NCBI GenBank assembly: GCA_013813435.1
Contig: JACCRS010000081.1
Coordinates: forward strand, 1-44,545
DNA length: 44,545 nt
Direction of reading: 5' to 3'
Source: Gemmatimonadales bacterium
GTDB taxonomy: Bacteria; Gemmatimonadota; Gemmatimonadetes; Gemmatimonadales; GWC2-71-9
In this document: piece after piece, positions 8,490 through 16,574 of the stretch
Layout of the letters: each line of letters starts with the position of its first letter
Position numbering within the stretch: position 1 is the first letter of the stretch
Notes under the pieces: generated by a model
The model's database searches: none
What the model saw: only the letters and a program-made list of their open reading frames with translations
What the model was told of the DNA's origin: nothing
Program-made: the position numbers and the translations under genes

Positions 8490-9748
8490 TGGCCCACCGG
8501 GGTGGAAGCGCGGTTACCCGGATGCTGGAAGGAGCCGCCATCGCGATCGACTCTATCCGATCAAACAAGGTGCGTGCCGCGCTGACCATTCTCGGTGTGG
8601 CCATCGGAGTCACCGTCGTGATCGCCATGGCGTCGGCCATCACCGGAATCAATCAAAGCATCACGAACATCCTCGAGGCAGCCGGCCCCAAGACCTTCTT
8701 CGTCTACCGGTACTTCTCAGGAGGGCTAGACGTGTCGGACGGTTCGGATGAGATGTCGCCGTGGCGGCGGATGCCCTGGCTGACCATGGAAGAAGCGGAG
8801 CTCATTCGCGGCTTGCCTGCCGTTCGGGACGTCAACGTGGGGGAATACACCAGCGGTCCAGTGAGCTTCGAGGCGGTAAACCTTAAGAGCGTGGACATAG
8901 CCGGCATGAGCCCGAGCTGGAATCAGGTCAATGGAGGAGACATTCTGGCGGGACGGAACTTTACCCCGATGGAGTATGCGGGGGGAGCCAGAGTGGCGGT
9001 GATCAACGACAAGCTGGCTGAGTCGCTGTTTCCCGGGCGCAACCCGGTAGGAAGGAGAATCAAGATCTTCAGTCAGCCATTTGATGTGGTGGGCATGCAC
9101 GCCGAAGCGGCCTCGCTCTTCAGCAACGCGGATCAGCCGCGTCTGGCCATTCCCCACACGACGTTCACCAAAGTGGCCGAGTACTGGAAGGGCTGGATGG
9201 AGATAGCCGTGCTGCCGACTGAAGCTGCCACCGTTCAAGATGCGCAGGACGAGGTGACCACCGCCCTTCGGACCAGCCGCGGCCTGCGCCCGGGACAGCC
9301 AGACAATTTCGCTATCGTAAGCCAGGATCGTATTCTCGACACCTTCAACAAGATTACCGCGGCATTCTTTGTGGTTATGATAGCGCTGTCCAGCGTGGGA
9401 CTTATGGTCGGCGGTGTGGGCGTAGTCGCCATCATGATGATTTCGGTCACCGAGCGCACCCGCGAGATCGGCGTCCGGAAGGCGCTGGGGGCCACTCGTC
9501 GGGAGATCATGTTTCAATTCCTGGTGGAGGCCGCCACGCTGACGCTGGTCGGGTGCCTGGTCGGCATTGCGGCAGGGGCTTCGATTGCATTCGGCATACG
9601 GTCGTTCAGCCCCATTCCCGCGACTGTACCCTTGCTCTCCGTCGTGGCCGCGGTGGTGGCTTCTATCCTGACCGGAGTGCTTTTCGGCATCTACCCCGCC
9701 AGTAAGGCATCGAGGCTGGACCCGGTGGAGGCGCTGCGGTACGAGTAG
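8486..9748 (+). CDS. MacB/FtsX-type ABC permease, pair 1 member B
   Basis: 420 residues with two adjacent possible starts (MM; ATG at 8486 and 8489). A further methionine (MLEG, residue 13) aligns better with the B member of pair 2. The first membrane segment (ALTILGVAIGVTVVIAMASA) is followed by a MacB_PCD periplasmic domain. After it come three membrane segments and the coupling motif ERTREIGVRKALGATRREIM. Like its partner it has no nucleotide-binding domain. It shares with the gene at 11116 the opening AIDSIRSNK and the AAGPKTFFV/TAGPTAFYV block, which marks the two as duplicates. Its C-terminal GIYPASKASRLDPVEALRYE is the standard MacB permease ending. It is the last gene before the repeat-bearing spacer at 9749-9874. 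Confidence 0.92.
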   Translation: MMAHRGGSAVTRMLEGAAIAIDSIRSNKVRAALTILGVAIGVTVVIAMASAITGINQSITNILEAAGPKTFFVYRYFSGGLDVSDGSDEMSPWRRMPWLTMEEAELIRGLPAVRDVNVGEYTSGPVSFEAVNLKSVDIAGMSPSWNQVNGGDILAGRNFTPMEYAGGARVAVINDKLAESLFPGRNPVGRRIKIFSQPFDVVGMHAEAASLFSNADQPRLAIPHTTFTKVAEYWKGWMEIAVLPTEAATVQDAQDEVTTALRTSRGLRPGQPDNFAIVSQDRILDTFNKITAAFFVVMIALSSVGLMVGGVGVVAIMMISVTERTREIGVRKALGATRREIMFQFLVEAATLTLVGCLVGIAAGASIAFGIRSFSPIPATVPLLSVVAAVVASILTGVLFGIYPASKASRLDPVEALRYE

Positions 9749-9874
9749 GCGGGTCAGCGGGTCCGCGGGTCAGGATAAGGAAATTGTCACCCTAAGCGCA
9801 GCGAAGGGGCAAAGTCTCACTCCGGCTTCGCCACTCAAACCGTCGCCTGTCCCGCTGTCCCGCTAAATTCCCGC
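9749..9874 (+). repeat. Paired inverted octamer repeat with CCTAAGCGCAGCGAAGG core
   Basis: The spacer between the two permease pairs begins with three tandem octamers (GCGGGTCA, GCGGGTCC, GCGGGTCA, about 9748-9771). It ends with two reverse-complement-type units (CTGTCCCG twice, about 9847-9862), so the arms could pair imperfectly. Between them is GTCACCCTAAGCGCAGCGAAGGGG. This resembles the GTCATCCTGAGCGCAGCGAAGG word that I know as a dispersed repeat in many environmental genomes. No gene is visible here. The right arm ends 12 bases before the next start codon. Confidence 0.7.
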
Positions 9875-11119
9875 ATGCCCTTCAGCGAAGCCCTGCGGCT
9901 CGCCCTCCAGACCATCTGGCACAGCAAGCTCCGCTCCTTCTTTACCCTGCTCGGTATCATCGTTTCGGTCGGATTTCTGGTAGTGGTCGTGGCCGTCATC
10001 CAGGGGATGAACGCATACGTCAAGGAAAACCTGACCGGTGCCATGATCGGTACCAATGCTTTTCAAGTCCGGCGGTCTCCCATCTCGGTTGGCCTGCTGG
10101 ACGAAGAGCAGCTGAGACAGATCAATAAACGCCCCCTGATCTCTGCTGACGACGCCGCAGCCGTGCGCAGGGCAGTACCCGAGGCACGAGCCGTGTCACT
10201 GCAATCCGGTTGGCCTACCCCGGTCAGCGACGTTGAATATCGCAACCGCACCGTTGGCAGCGTCCTCATCTTCGGCGTAACGCCCCCCTATCAGATCGTG
10301 CAGGACTACCTGTTCGCCGCCGGCAGTCCCCTGGGCGAGCCCGATGTTCGCGGGCGGCAGCCGGTGGCGGTCATCGGGTACGACGTAGCCGACAAGCTCT
10401 TCGACGTGCCTGAGAGCGGTGTAGGGCGAAAGATCCGCATAGCCGGCAACGAGGTGCTGGTAAAGGGGATCATCGCCCGAAAGGGACGCGTGCTGGGACA
10501 GTCGTTCGACGGCTTTATTTTGCTGCCTCTCAGTACCTTCGAGGCGAGGTATGGCCGCAGGAAGACCACGGTAGTGTCGGTCAAGATGTCTAGCGCGGAT
10601 GCCATCCCTGGAGCCATGTCCCGGGCTCAGGAAGCCATGCGGATCGCTCATCGACTGAGGCCCGGCGAGCCGGACGATTTCACGGTGGACAAGGCGGACG
10701 CCCTGGTGGCATTCTGGAGGCAGCTGACTCGCCTACTATTCACCGCCATTCCAGCCGTAGTCTGCATCGGAATTGTCGTGGGCGGGATCGTGATCATGAA
10801 TATCATGCTCATGACGGTAAACGAGCGCACCCGCGAGATCGGAATTCGCAAGTCGCTCGGAGCTACCCGGTCCGACATCAGACGCCAGTTTCTGATCGAA
10901 GCCGTGGTCCTCACGACTATTGGCGGACTGCAGGGAGTGCTGGGGGGATGGGCGCTGGCTGCGGCCGTCTCCAACCTCACGCCGCTGCCGGCAAGAGTAA
11001 CCCTCTGGTCCGTGGGGGTGGCTTTGGGGCTCGGTGCCGGGGCGGGCATACTGTTCGGCGTTTTCCCCGCCACCCGCGCCGCCCGGCTGGATCCGATCAC
11101 GGCGCTGCGAGCCGAATGA
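9875..11119 (+). CDS. MacB/FtsX-type ABC permease, pair 2 member A
   Basis: 414 residues with the same layout as the gene at 7248. The first membrane segment (SFFTLLGIIVSVGFLVVVVA) is followed by QGMNAYVKENLTGAMIGTNAF, closely parallel to pair 1 member A. Then come the periplasmic domain, three C-terminal membrane segments and the coupling motif ERTREIGIRKSLGATRSDIR. No ATPase domain is present. There is no Shine-Dalgarno sequence before the ATG, but TAAATT sits five bases upstream, a possible leaderless -10 box. Its end overlaps the next gene as ATGA. The A-B pair repeats the order of 7248-9748, so one ancestral pair probably duplicated. Confidence 0.92.
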   Translation: MPFSEALRLALQTIWHSKLRSFFTLLGIIVSVGFLVVVVAVIQGMNAYVKENLTGAMIGTNAFQVRRSPISVGLLDEEQLRQINKRPLISADDAAAVRRAVPEARAVSLQSGWPTPVSDVEYRNRTVGSVLIFGVTPPYQIVQDYLFAAGSPLGEPDVRGRQPVAVIGYDVADKLFDVPESGVGRKIRIAGNEVLVKGIIARKGRVLGQSFDGFILLPLSTFEARYGRRKTTVVSVKMSSADAIPGAMSRAQEAMRIAHRLRPGEPDDFTVDKADALVAFWRQLTRLLFTAIPAVVCIGIVVGGIVIMNIMLMTVNERTREIGIRKSLGATRSDIRRQFLIEAVVLTTIGGLQGVLGGWALAAAVSNLTPLPARVTLWSVGVALGLGAGAGILFGVFPATRAARLDPITALRAE

Positions 11120-12351
11120 TCCGCAATGCAGGCGAAGGCGTGTCGATCGCTGTCGACTCCATTCGGGCAAACAAACTCCGGTCGTTCCTCACCATACTCG
11201 GTGTGGTGATAGGTGTCAGCACGGTCATGACCATCGCCTCGATGGTCCAGGGCATCCGCACTCAGATCTTCAACGCCATCGAGACAGCGGGGCCGACCGC
11301 GTTCTACGTGGTCCGGTTCTTCTCCCAGACACCGCTTAACCCCGACCGGCTGCCATACGAAGTCCGGATACGGCCGGTAGTGCAAACGAGCGACGCGGAG
11401 GCCATCAGCCGGGTTCCCCAAATCGGCTACAGCGCCATGTGGGTTCAGCTCTTTCAGCGGATGGAGTACCAGGGAGAGCGCACCGGCGGCGTGGCCATCT
11501 TCGGAGCGGATTCGCGTTACATGGAGATTCAGGGTGGGACGCTGCTGCGGGGCCGGTTCTTCACCCGGGCGGAGCTAAAGGGCGCTCTGGTGATGGTGCT
11601 GGAGACCGATGTGGCCGAGCGTCTCTTTGGTCGCCTCGATCCGCTGGACCGCGTACTGCGAATCGGCGATAAGCCGGTTCGCGTAATCGGCATCTACCAG
11701 AAGCCGGGCAACATCTTCGAGCCTCCAGGCCAGGAGGTCGGTGGCGTAATCCCTTTTGAGAGTGCGCGCCAGAACTTCAGGTACGATGAGACAAACAGTC
11801 TTTTCATCGCTGTGAAGCCGCGCAGCGGCGTCACGGTGGCTGAGGCCCAGGATCTGGTCACGGTGGCGCTGCGGCAGGCCCGCAACCTTCGGCCGGGAAC
11901 GCCCAACACCTTCGATATGATCACCCAGGATCAGATCCTCGAGGTAGTGGGGAACTTTACCTCGTATTTTTTCGTCGCAATGGTGGCGCTGTCGAGCGTG
12001 GCTCTCCTGGTGGGCGGCATTGGCGTGATGGCCATAATGATGGTATCGGTGACCGATCGGACCAAAGAGATAGGGTTGCGCAAGGCGCTCGGCGCCACCC
12101 GTCGGGAGATACTCTGGCAGTTCCTGATCGAGGCGGCAACGCTCACGCTCATCGGCGGACTATTCGGCATAGTGCTGGGGCTCGCAGCCGGCGAGCTGTT
12201 GAAGCACGGGCTGGCTCTGCAATCCGGCGTGCCGCTCTGGAGCGCGGCGCTGGCGTGCGCCGTCAGCATCGGCATCGGGCTCGCCTTCGGTCTCTACCCC
12301 GCCAACCGGGCGGCGCGGATGGACCCGGTGGAGGCTCTGAGGCATGAGTGA
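11116..12351 (+). CDS. MacB/FtsX-type ABC permease, pair 2 member B
   Basis: 411 residues from the ATG at 11116, which overlaps the previous stop as ATGA. The track's start at 10948 would add 56 residues that are only a shadow of the previous gene. It has a membrane segment (FLTILGVVIGVSTVMTIASM), a MacB_PCD periplasmic domain and three late membrane segments. The coupling motif here reads DRTKEIGLRKALGATRREIL, and the C-terminus is GLYPANRAARMDPVEALRHE. It is closest to the gene at 8486. The permease set, adaptor and TolC form one operon, consistent with export of a lipid, peptide or small molecule from the periplasmic side, but the sequence does not reveal the substrate. Confidence 0.92.
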   Translation: MIRNAGEGVSIAVDSIRANKLRSFLTILGVVIGVSTVMTIASMVQGIRTQIFNAIETAGPTAFYVVRFFSQTPLNPDRLPYEVRIRPVVQTSDAEAISRVPQIGYSAMWVQLFQRMEYQGERTGGVAIFGADSRYMEIQGGTLLRGRFFTRAELKGALVMVLETDVAERLFGRLDPLDRVLRIGDKPVRVIGIYQKPGNIFEPPGQEVGGVIPFESARQNFRYDETNSLFIAVKPRSGVTVAEAQDLVTVALRQARNLRPGTPNTFDMITQDQILEVVGNFTSYFFVAMVALSSVALLVGGIGVMAIMMVSVTDRTKEIGLRKALGATRREILWQFLIEAATLTLIGGLFGIVLGLAAGELLKHGLALQSGVPLWSAALACAVSIGIGLAFGLYPANRAARMDPVEALRHE

Positions 12352-12437
12352 AAACGAGGGTAAGCGCCCAATGCCATCCCCTGCACTGTGCAAGCCGCAC
12401 GGGCATCCGCATCTCCTGTGCTCCCCAAGGAGGCACC

Positions 12438-13328
12438 ATGCGAGCGCAGATGATGGTAATTGGCCTGTTCCAGGCTGCCCTGTTGATGGCGTGCGGCCGT
12501 TCTGAGCGGGCTTCAGAACTCGGCAATTCCGCCGACACCTTCCCCGCCAATGCGTCCAGCCCGGCAGCGATGAACACGGCACCCGACCGAGCGATATCGC
12601 AACAGGAAACTTCGGCCGGCGTGCCGCGAACCGGCCAGTGGCAGAGTCCCGTGGCGTTCGATCCGACCTCGAGGCTCATCGTTCGTACCGGGCAGGCGAG
12701 CATCGAGATCGACTCGCTCGAATCTTCCATGGCCGAACTGCGGCGGACCGTGCAGCGGGTAGGAGGCTTCGTGGCGGACGCCTCGGTGCAGAGCGGCCGC
12801 AACCAGAACCGCTCGGCAACGTTGGAACTGAAGGTGCCGGCGTCGCGTTTCGACGAGCTCACCGCGGCGCTCGAGCCGCTGGGACGGCTGCAGTTTGTCA
12901 ACGTGGGGGCCGAGGATGTGAGCGAGGAGTTTGTGGACTTGACTGCACGGGTGGCTAACGGCCGCCGCCTCGAGGACAGGTTGGTTGAGCTCCTGCGGAC
13001 CCGCACCGGCAAGCTTCAGGACGTACTCTCGGTTGAGCGTGAGCTCGCGCGGGTGCGCGAAGAGATCGAGCGAATGGAAGGCCGGCTGCGCTTTCTCAAG
13101 ACCAGTGCACAGTTGAGCACGCTCTCGGTCAATCTCTACGAACCGCCGCCACTCCTCACCTCTCATCCGGGGCGCAACCCCATCGTCGAGGCGTTTAAGA
13201 CCGCCTGGGGTAATTTCGTCGCTGTGGTGGCAGGGGCAATCGCCTCACTCGGCTTCGTAGCTCCGCTGGGGATGCTCGCCTGGGGCGCGTTGATAGTGGG
13301 GCGGAGGTACAGACGTAGAACCACCTGA
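12438..13328 (+). CDS. DUF4349 lipoprotein
   Basis: 296 residues from the ATG at 12438, which has a strong AAGGAGG 5 bases upstream. The track's start at 12348 adds 30 residues before the signal peptide. MRAQMMVIGLFQAALLMACG is a lipoprotein signal with Cys at the LMAC lipobox. The middle, from about residue 75, carries the DUF4349 pattern: an RTGQASIEIDS strand, RVGGFV, SATLELKVPASRFDEL and EDVSEEFVDLTARVANGRRLEDRL. A charged coiled coil follows (LSVERELARVREEIERMEGRL, about 195-225). One C-terminal membrane segment comes near residues 265-288, then a basic RRYRRRTT tail. Having both a lipid anchor and a C-terminal membrane helix is typical of the family. The function is unknown; a link to the adjacent export operon is only positional. 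Confidence 0.85.
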   Translation: MRAQMMVIGLFQAALLMACGRSERASELGNSADTFPANASSPAAMNTAPDRAISQQETSAGVPRTGQWQSPVAFDPTSRLIVRTGQASIEIDSLESSMAELRRTVQRVGGFVADASVQSGRNQNRSATLELKVPASRFDELTAALEPLGRLQFVNVGAEDVSEEFVDLTARVANGRRLEDRLVELLRTRTGKLQDVLSVERELARVREEIERMEGRLRFLKTSAQLSTLSVNLYEPPPLLTSHPGRNPIVEAFKTAWGNFVAVVAGAIASLGFVAPLGMLAWGALIVGRRYRRRTT

Positions 13329-13337
13329 ACAGCAAAC

Positions 13338-13397
13338 GTTGAACGGTAAGCGGGCCTCTCGCCGCCCCGTTCACTGTTCACCGTTCACCGCTCACGC
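13338..13397 (+). repeat. Paired inverted heptamer repeat (GGTGAAC class)
   Basis: The right arm holds four tandem heptamers: GTTCACT, GTTCACC, GTTCACC, GCTCACG at 13369-13396. The left arm at 13338-13351 holds two degenerate copies in the opposite sense (GTTGAAC, GGTAAGC). The arms could form a hairpin between the DUF4349 gene and bshB1. The element ends 13 bases before the bshB1 start. Confidence 0.7.
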
Positions 13398-13409
13398 TTT
13401 ATTTCCACC

Positions 13410-14126
13410 ATGACCGTCGACATCCTGGCCATCGCCGCTCACCGTGACGATGTCGAGCTGACCTGCGCCGGCACCCTGCTGAAGGCCGTTGACGCCGGTT
13501 ATCAGGCCGGCATCCTCGATCTGACAGCTGGGGAGATGGGCACCCTTGGTAGTGCCACGCTGCGAGCAGAGGAAGCGGCGCGTGCCGCTCAGATTCTGGG
13601 GGTGGCGGAACGGCGGAACGCGCAGCTTCCCGACGCCGGCCTCCACAACACGGAGGAGGCCCGGCGCATCGTGGTGGAGCATATTCGCCATTTCGCTCCC
13701 AGGCTGGTCATTCTTCCCTTCCCCATCGGGCGACATCCCGACCACCGCATCGCATCCGAGTTGGGACGCGACGCCTGCTACCTCGCCGGCCTGGCCCGTT
13801 ACGCCGCGGGCGGTAACCCTCACCGGCCTCACAAGCTGATGTACGCTCTCTCCTACCGTGAAGATCCCATCAAGCCGACGTTCGTGGTGGACATCACTGC
13901 TCAATTCGAGCGCAAGCTCTCCGCCATCAAGTGCTACGGCAGCCAGTTCGACGGCGCCAAAGCTGCCGGCGAGATTTTTCCAACCGGCCAGGATCTCTAC
14001 TCCCTGGTAGAGATTCAGAATACCCACGTGGGATCGCTCATCCGGAAGCGCTACGGCGAGCCCTTCTTTACTCATGAGACCATGGAGGTGCAAGACGTTA
14101 TGAAGCTTGGGGTACAAAGTATGTGA
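13410..14126 (+). CDS. bshB1: N-acetylglucosaminyl-malate deacetylase (bacillithiol pathway)
   Basis: 238 residues, the normal BshB1 length. The LmbE/PIG-L fold signature is near the start (DILAIAAHRDDVELTCAGTL); the usual AHPDD zinc motif reads AHRDD, keeping His and both Asp. The later zinc His lies in GRHPDHRIAS (about residue 110). The closing YGEPFF and preceding KCYGSQF are BshB1-specific blocks rather than generic LmbE. The enzyme removes acetate from GlcNAc-malate, the second step of bacillithiol synthesis, in the cytoplasm. The bshA and bshC genes are not in the window. No Shine-Dalgarno sequence is seen. The cysteine desulfurase follows after about 100 bases, so a thiol/sulfur theme is plausible. 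Confidence 0.9.
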   Translation: MTVDILAIAAHRDDVELTCAGTLLKAVDAGYQAGILDLTAGEMGTLGSATLRAEEAARAAQILGVAERRNAQLPDAGLHNTEEARRIVVEHIRHFAPRLVILPFPIGRHPDHRIASELGRDACYLAGLARYAAGGNPHRPHKLMYALSYREDPIKPTFVVDITAQFERKLSAIKCYGSQFDGAKAAGEIFPTGQDLYSLVEIQNTHVGSLIRKRYGEPFFTHETMEVQDVMKLGVQSM

Positions 14127-14229
14127 GAGTCGGTGTCTTTCGAGCCGGGCGAGAATTGGGTGGGCTTACGTTGACTCGCGAGGGACCAAGGCGTTCTCCA
14201 CCCGTCGTTTCGCCGCTATCTTTCTTCCA

Positions 14230-15474
14230 ATGCGCCCACCGGTCTACCTCGACTATGCTGCCACTACTCCGGTTCGTCCCGAAGTATTGGAAGCCATGCT
14301 TCCCTACCTCACGGCGAACTCTTTCGGCAACCCGTCCAGCGCGCACCGGTTCGGGCGGGCGGCCCGAGCGGGTATCGAGATGGCTCGCCGTCAGGTGGCG
14401 GAAGCAGTTGGTGCTGAGCCCAACCAGGTCGTATTTACCTCGGGTGGCACTGAGGCAGACAACCTCGGCATAGTGGGCGCCGCCCTTGCTGCGCGGGATC
14501 GAGGCGCCACAATGTGCGCCGTGGTCTCCGCAGTCGAGCACAAGGCCGTGCTCGCAGCGGCTCACGCTGTCTGCCATCTGGGCGGACGTGAGGTGCTGCT
14601 TCCGGTAGATGCCGGTGGCCGAATCGATTTTACGGCATTAGAGGCCGCCTTGGCGGATAGGCCGGCTGTGGTCTCGGTGATGTGGGTCAATAACGAGACC
14701 GGCGTTATCCAGCCGATAGGTGAGATAGCCGCACGATGCCGGGACGCTGGAGTCATTTTCCATACTGACGCGGTGCAGGCGCTTGGCAAGGTTCCACTTA
14801 CGGCTAACGGGTTGTCCTGTACGCTGCTCACGATTTCTGGACACAAGATCGGGGCTCCCAAGGGCATCGGTGCCTTGATCGTGCGCGACCGTAAGGCGGT
14901 GGAGGCCATCATCCACGGTGGGGGGCAGCAGTTCGGCATTCGGCCGGGTACGGAGAACGTGGCCGGGGCCGTGGCCTTGGGCCGCGCGGCCCAGCTGGCC
15001 GGGGCCGAGCAAGCGTCTTTGGCGGAGCGGCTCTGCCTCCTAAGAGATGAGATGGCCGCGCGCCTTCGGCGAGCAGTGCCCGACCTGGTAGTCATCGCCG
15101 AGGAAAGCCCCCGCGCGCCACACCTCCTGAGTATCGCGGTACCTGGGGCCGACAGTGAGGCTCTGCTTATGCATCTGGACCTGGCCGGTATCGCGGCGTC
15201 CAGCGGCTCCGCCTGCTCGACCGGGGCGGTGGAGCCTTCGCACGTGCTGCTGGCCATGGGAGTGCCCTACGATCTTGCGCTCGGCGCAATCCGCTTCAGC
15301 TTCGGCCGGGAGAGCACCGATGATGATGTCGATCGGGCGGTGGAGGTGGTGCCGGCGGTAGTGGATAAAGTTCGCCGGCTCGCGGGAGTTCTGGGGCGGG
15401 CGGAGGGGCGGACCCGCGGACAGGCTGATCATGGTCAGGGGGGAACGGCGGAAGCAGCAGGCATCGGACGATGA
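14230..15474 (+). CDS. Cysteine desulfurase, NifS/IscS class
   Basis: 414 residues from the ATG at 14230; the track's start at 14107 adds 41 non-homologous residues overlapping bshB1. The opening PVYLDYAATTPVRPEV is the family N-terminus. The PLP lysine lies in TISGHKIGAPKGIGALIV, and the catalytic cysteine loop is SSGSACSTGAVEPSHVL. A C-terminal tail of about 25 residues, rich in Gly, Arg and Gln (from about GRAEGRTRGQ), extends past the usual end. The enzyme takes sulfur from cysteine as a persulfide. The next gene, mnmA, overlaps its stop by 4 bases, so a main role as sulfur donor to tRNA thiolation is likely, though Fe-S cluster assembly is also possible. TATCTT lies 7 bases before the ATG and there is no Shine-Dalgarno, suggesting a leaderless promoter. 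Confidence 0.93.
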   Translation: MRPPVYLDYAATTPVRPEVLEAMLPYLTANSFGNPSSAHRFGRAARAGIEMARRQVAEAVGAEPNQVVFTSGGTEADNLGIVGAALAARDRGATMCAVVSAVEHKAVLAAAHAVCHLGGREVLLPVDAGGRIDFTALEAALADRPAVVSVMWVNNETGVIQPIGEIAARCRDAGVIFHTDAVQALGKVPLTANGLSCTLLTISGHKIGAPKGIGALIVRDRKAVEAIIHGGGQQFGIRPGTENVAGAVALGRAAQLAGAEQASLAERLCLLRDEMAARLRRAVPDLVVIAEESPRAPHLLSIAVPGADSEALLMHLDLAGIAASSGSACSTGAVEPSHVLLAMGVPYDLALGAIRFSFGRESTDDDVDRAVEVVPAVVDKVRRLAGVLGRAEGRTRGQADHGQGGTAEAAGIGR

Positions 15475-16529
15475 GTAAGCGAGTGCTCGTAGCCATGTCC
15501 GGCGGGGTAGACAGCTCCGTGGCGGCAGCCCGCCTCGTCGAGCAGGGATATGACGTGGTGGGCGCTACGATGAAGCTCTTTTGTTACGGCGACGATGTGC
15601 CGGACCGCCCCTGTTGTTCGCTGGACTCGATCAATGATGCTCGGGATGTGGCGCATACCATAGGCATCCCGCATTACGTTCTCAATCTCGAGGACCGCTT
15701 CGATCTGCACGTCATCCAGAATTTCGTCAGCGAGTACAGCCGGGGCAGAACACCGATCCCCTGCGTACGGTGTAATTCCTTCACCAAATTTCGCGATCTC
15801 CTGGCCCACGCCGATGCACTGGACTGCGATTATATCGCGACGGGGCACTACGCCATTGCCCGCAATGGCGAACTCTACCGCGGCAGCGATCCCACCAAGG
15901 ACCAGAGCTATTTCCTGTGGGGTATCGATCAGCAGGTGGTGGCGCGGATGCTGACGCCGGTAGGCGAGTTGTCGAAGTCGGAGACCCGTGCCTACGCCCA
16001 TCGACTGGGACTAACGACGGCAGACAAAGAGGAATCGGTCGAGATTTGCTTCGTGCCCAACGATGACTACGCGTCGGTGCTCGAGCGCCATCTCCCGGCG
16101 GATGCTCCGGCGCTCTCTCCCGGTCCACTGGTGACCACTACCGGAGAGGTGATCGGTAAGCACCGGGGTTACGCGCGGTACACCATCGGTCAGCGCAAGG
16201 GACTACCCGGAGGATCTCCATCGGCAAGATACGTTGTGGCGATTCGTCCGGAGCGTCGCGAGGTCGTAATTGGCAGCGTCGAGGAGCTTGCCGGCCACAG
16301 CATTCGCCTGGAGGAGCTCAACTGGCTCGCTCCCGCGCTCGAGGCCGGCGATACCTGCCTGGTGCAGATCCGCTATCGAGCCCGAGCCGTGCCCGCCACC
16401 GTGCTGCAGATCCAGGAGGAGTTCCTGACCCTGGCGCTCACCACCCCGGTGCGAGCCATCACCCCCGGTCAATCCGGGGTTTTGTACCGACCACAGGGCC
16501 AGGTACTCGGCGGCGGTGTAATCGGCTAG
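15471..16529 (+). CDS. mnmA: tRNA-specific 2-thiouridylase MnmA
   Basis: 352 residues, slightly shorter than the usual 360-370. The ATP-pyrophosphatase P-loop is MSGGVDSSVAAARL at residues ~8-21. The first catalytic cysteine sits in TPIPCVRCNSFTKF (about 100-113) and the second in SVEICFVPNDDY (about 190). GIDQQVVARMLTPVGELSKSE and YTIGQRKGL are further MnmA blocks; the C-terminal beta barrel is intact. The enzyme 2-thiolates U34 of Lys, Glu and Gln tRNAs using persulfide sulfur. The start overlaps the cysteine desulfurase stop as ATGA. The gene converges on dnaJ with 45 bases between, where I see no strong terminator. Confidence 0.95.
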   Translation: MSKRVLVAMSGGVDSSVAAARLVEQGYDVVGATMKLFCYGDDVPDRPCCSLDSINDARDVAHTIGIPHYVLNLEDRFDLHVIQNFVSEYSRGRTPIPCVRCNSFTKFRDLLAHADALDCDYIATGHYAIARNGELYRGSDPTKDQSYFLWGIDQQVVARMLTPVGELSKSETRAYAHRLGLTTADKEESVEICFVPNDDYASVLERHLPADAPALSPGPLVTTTGEVIGKHRGYARYTIGQRKGLPGGSPSARYVVAIRPERREVVIGSVEELAGHSIRLEELNWLAPALEAGDTCLVQIRYRARAVPATVLQIQEEFLTLALTTPVRAITPGQSGVLYRPQGQVLGGGVIG

Positions 16530-16574
16530 CCTCTTGCCTGAACGCATTCAAAGCGACGCCTTGCTCGTCAGCTC

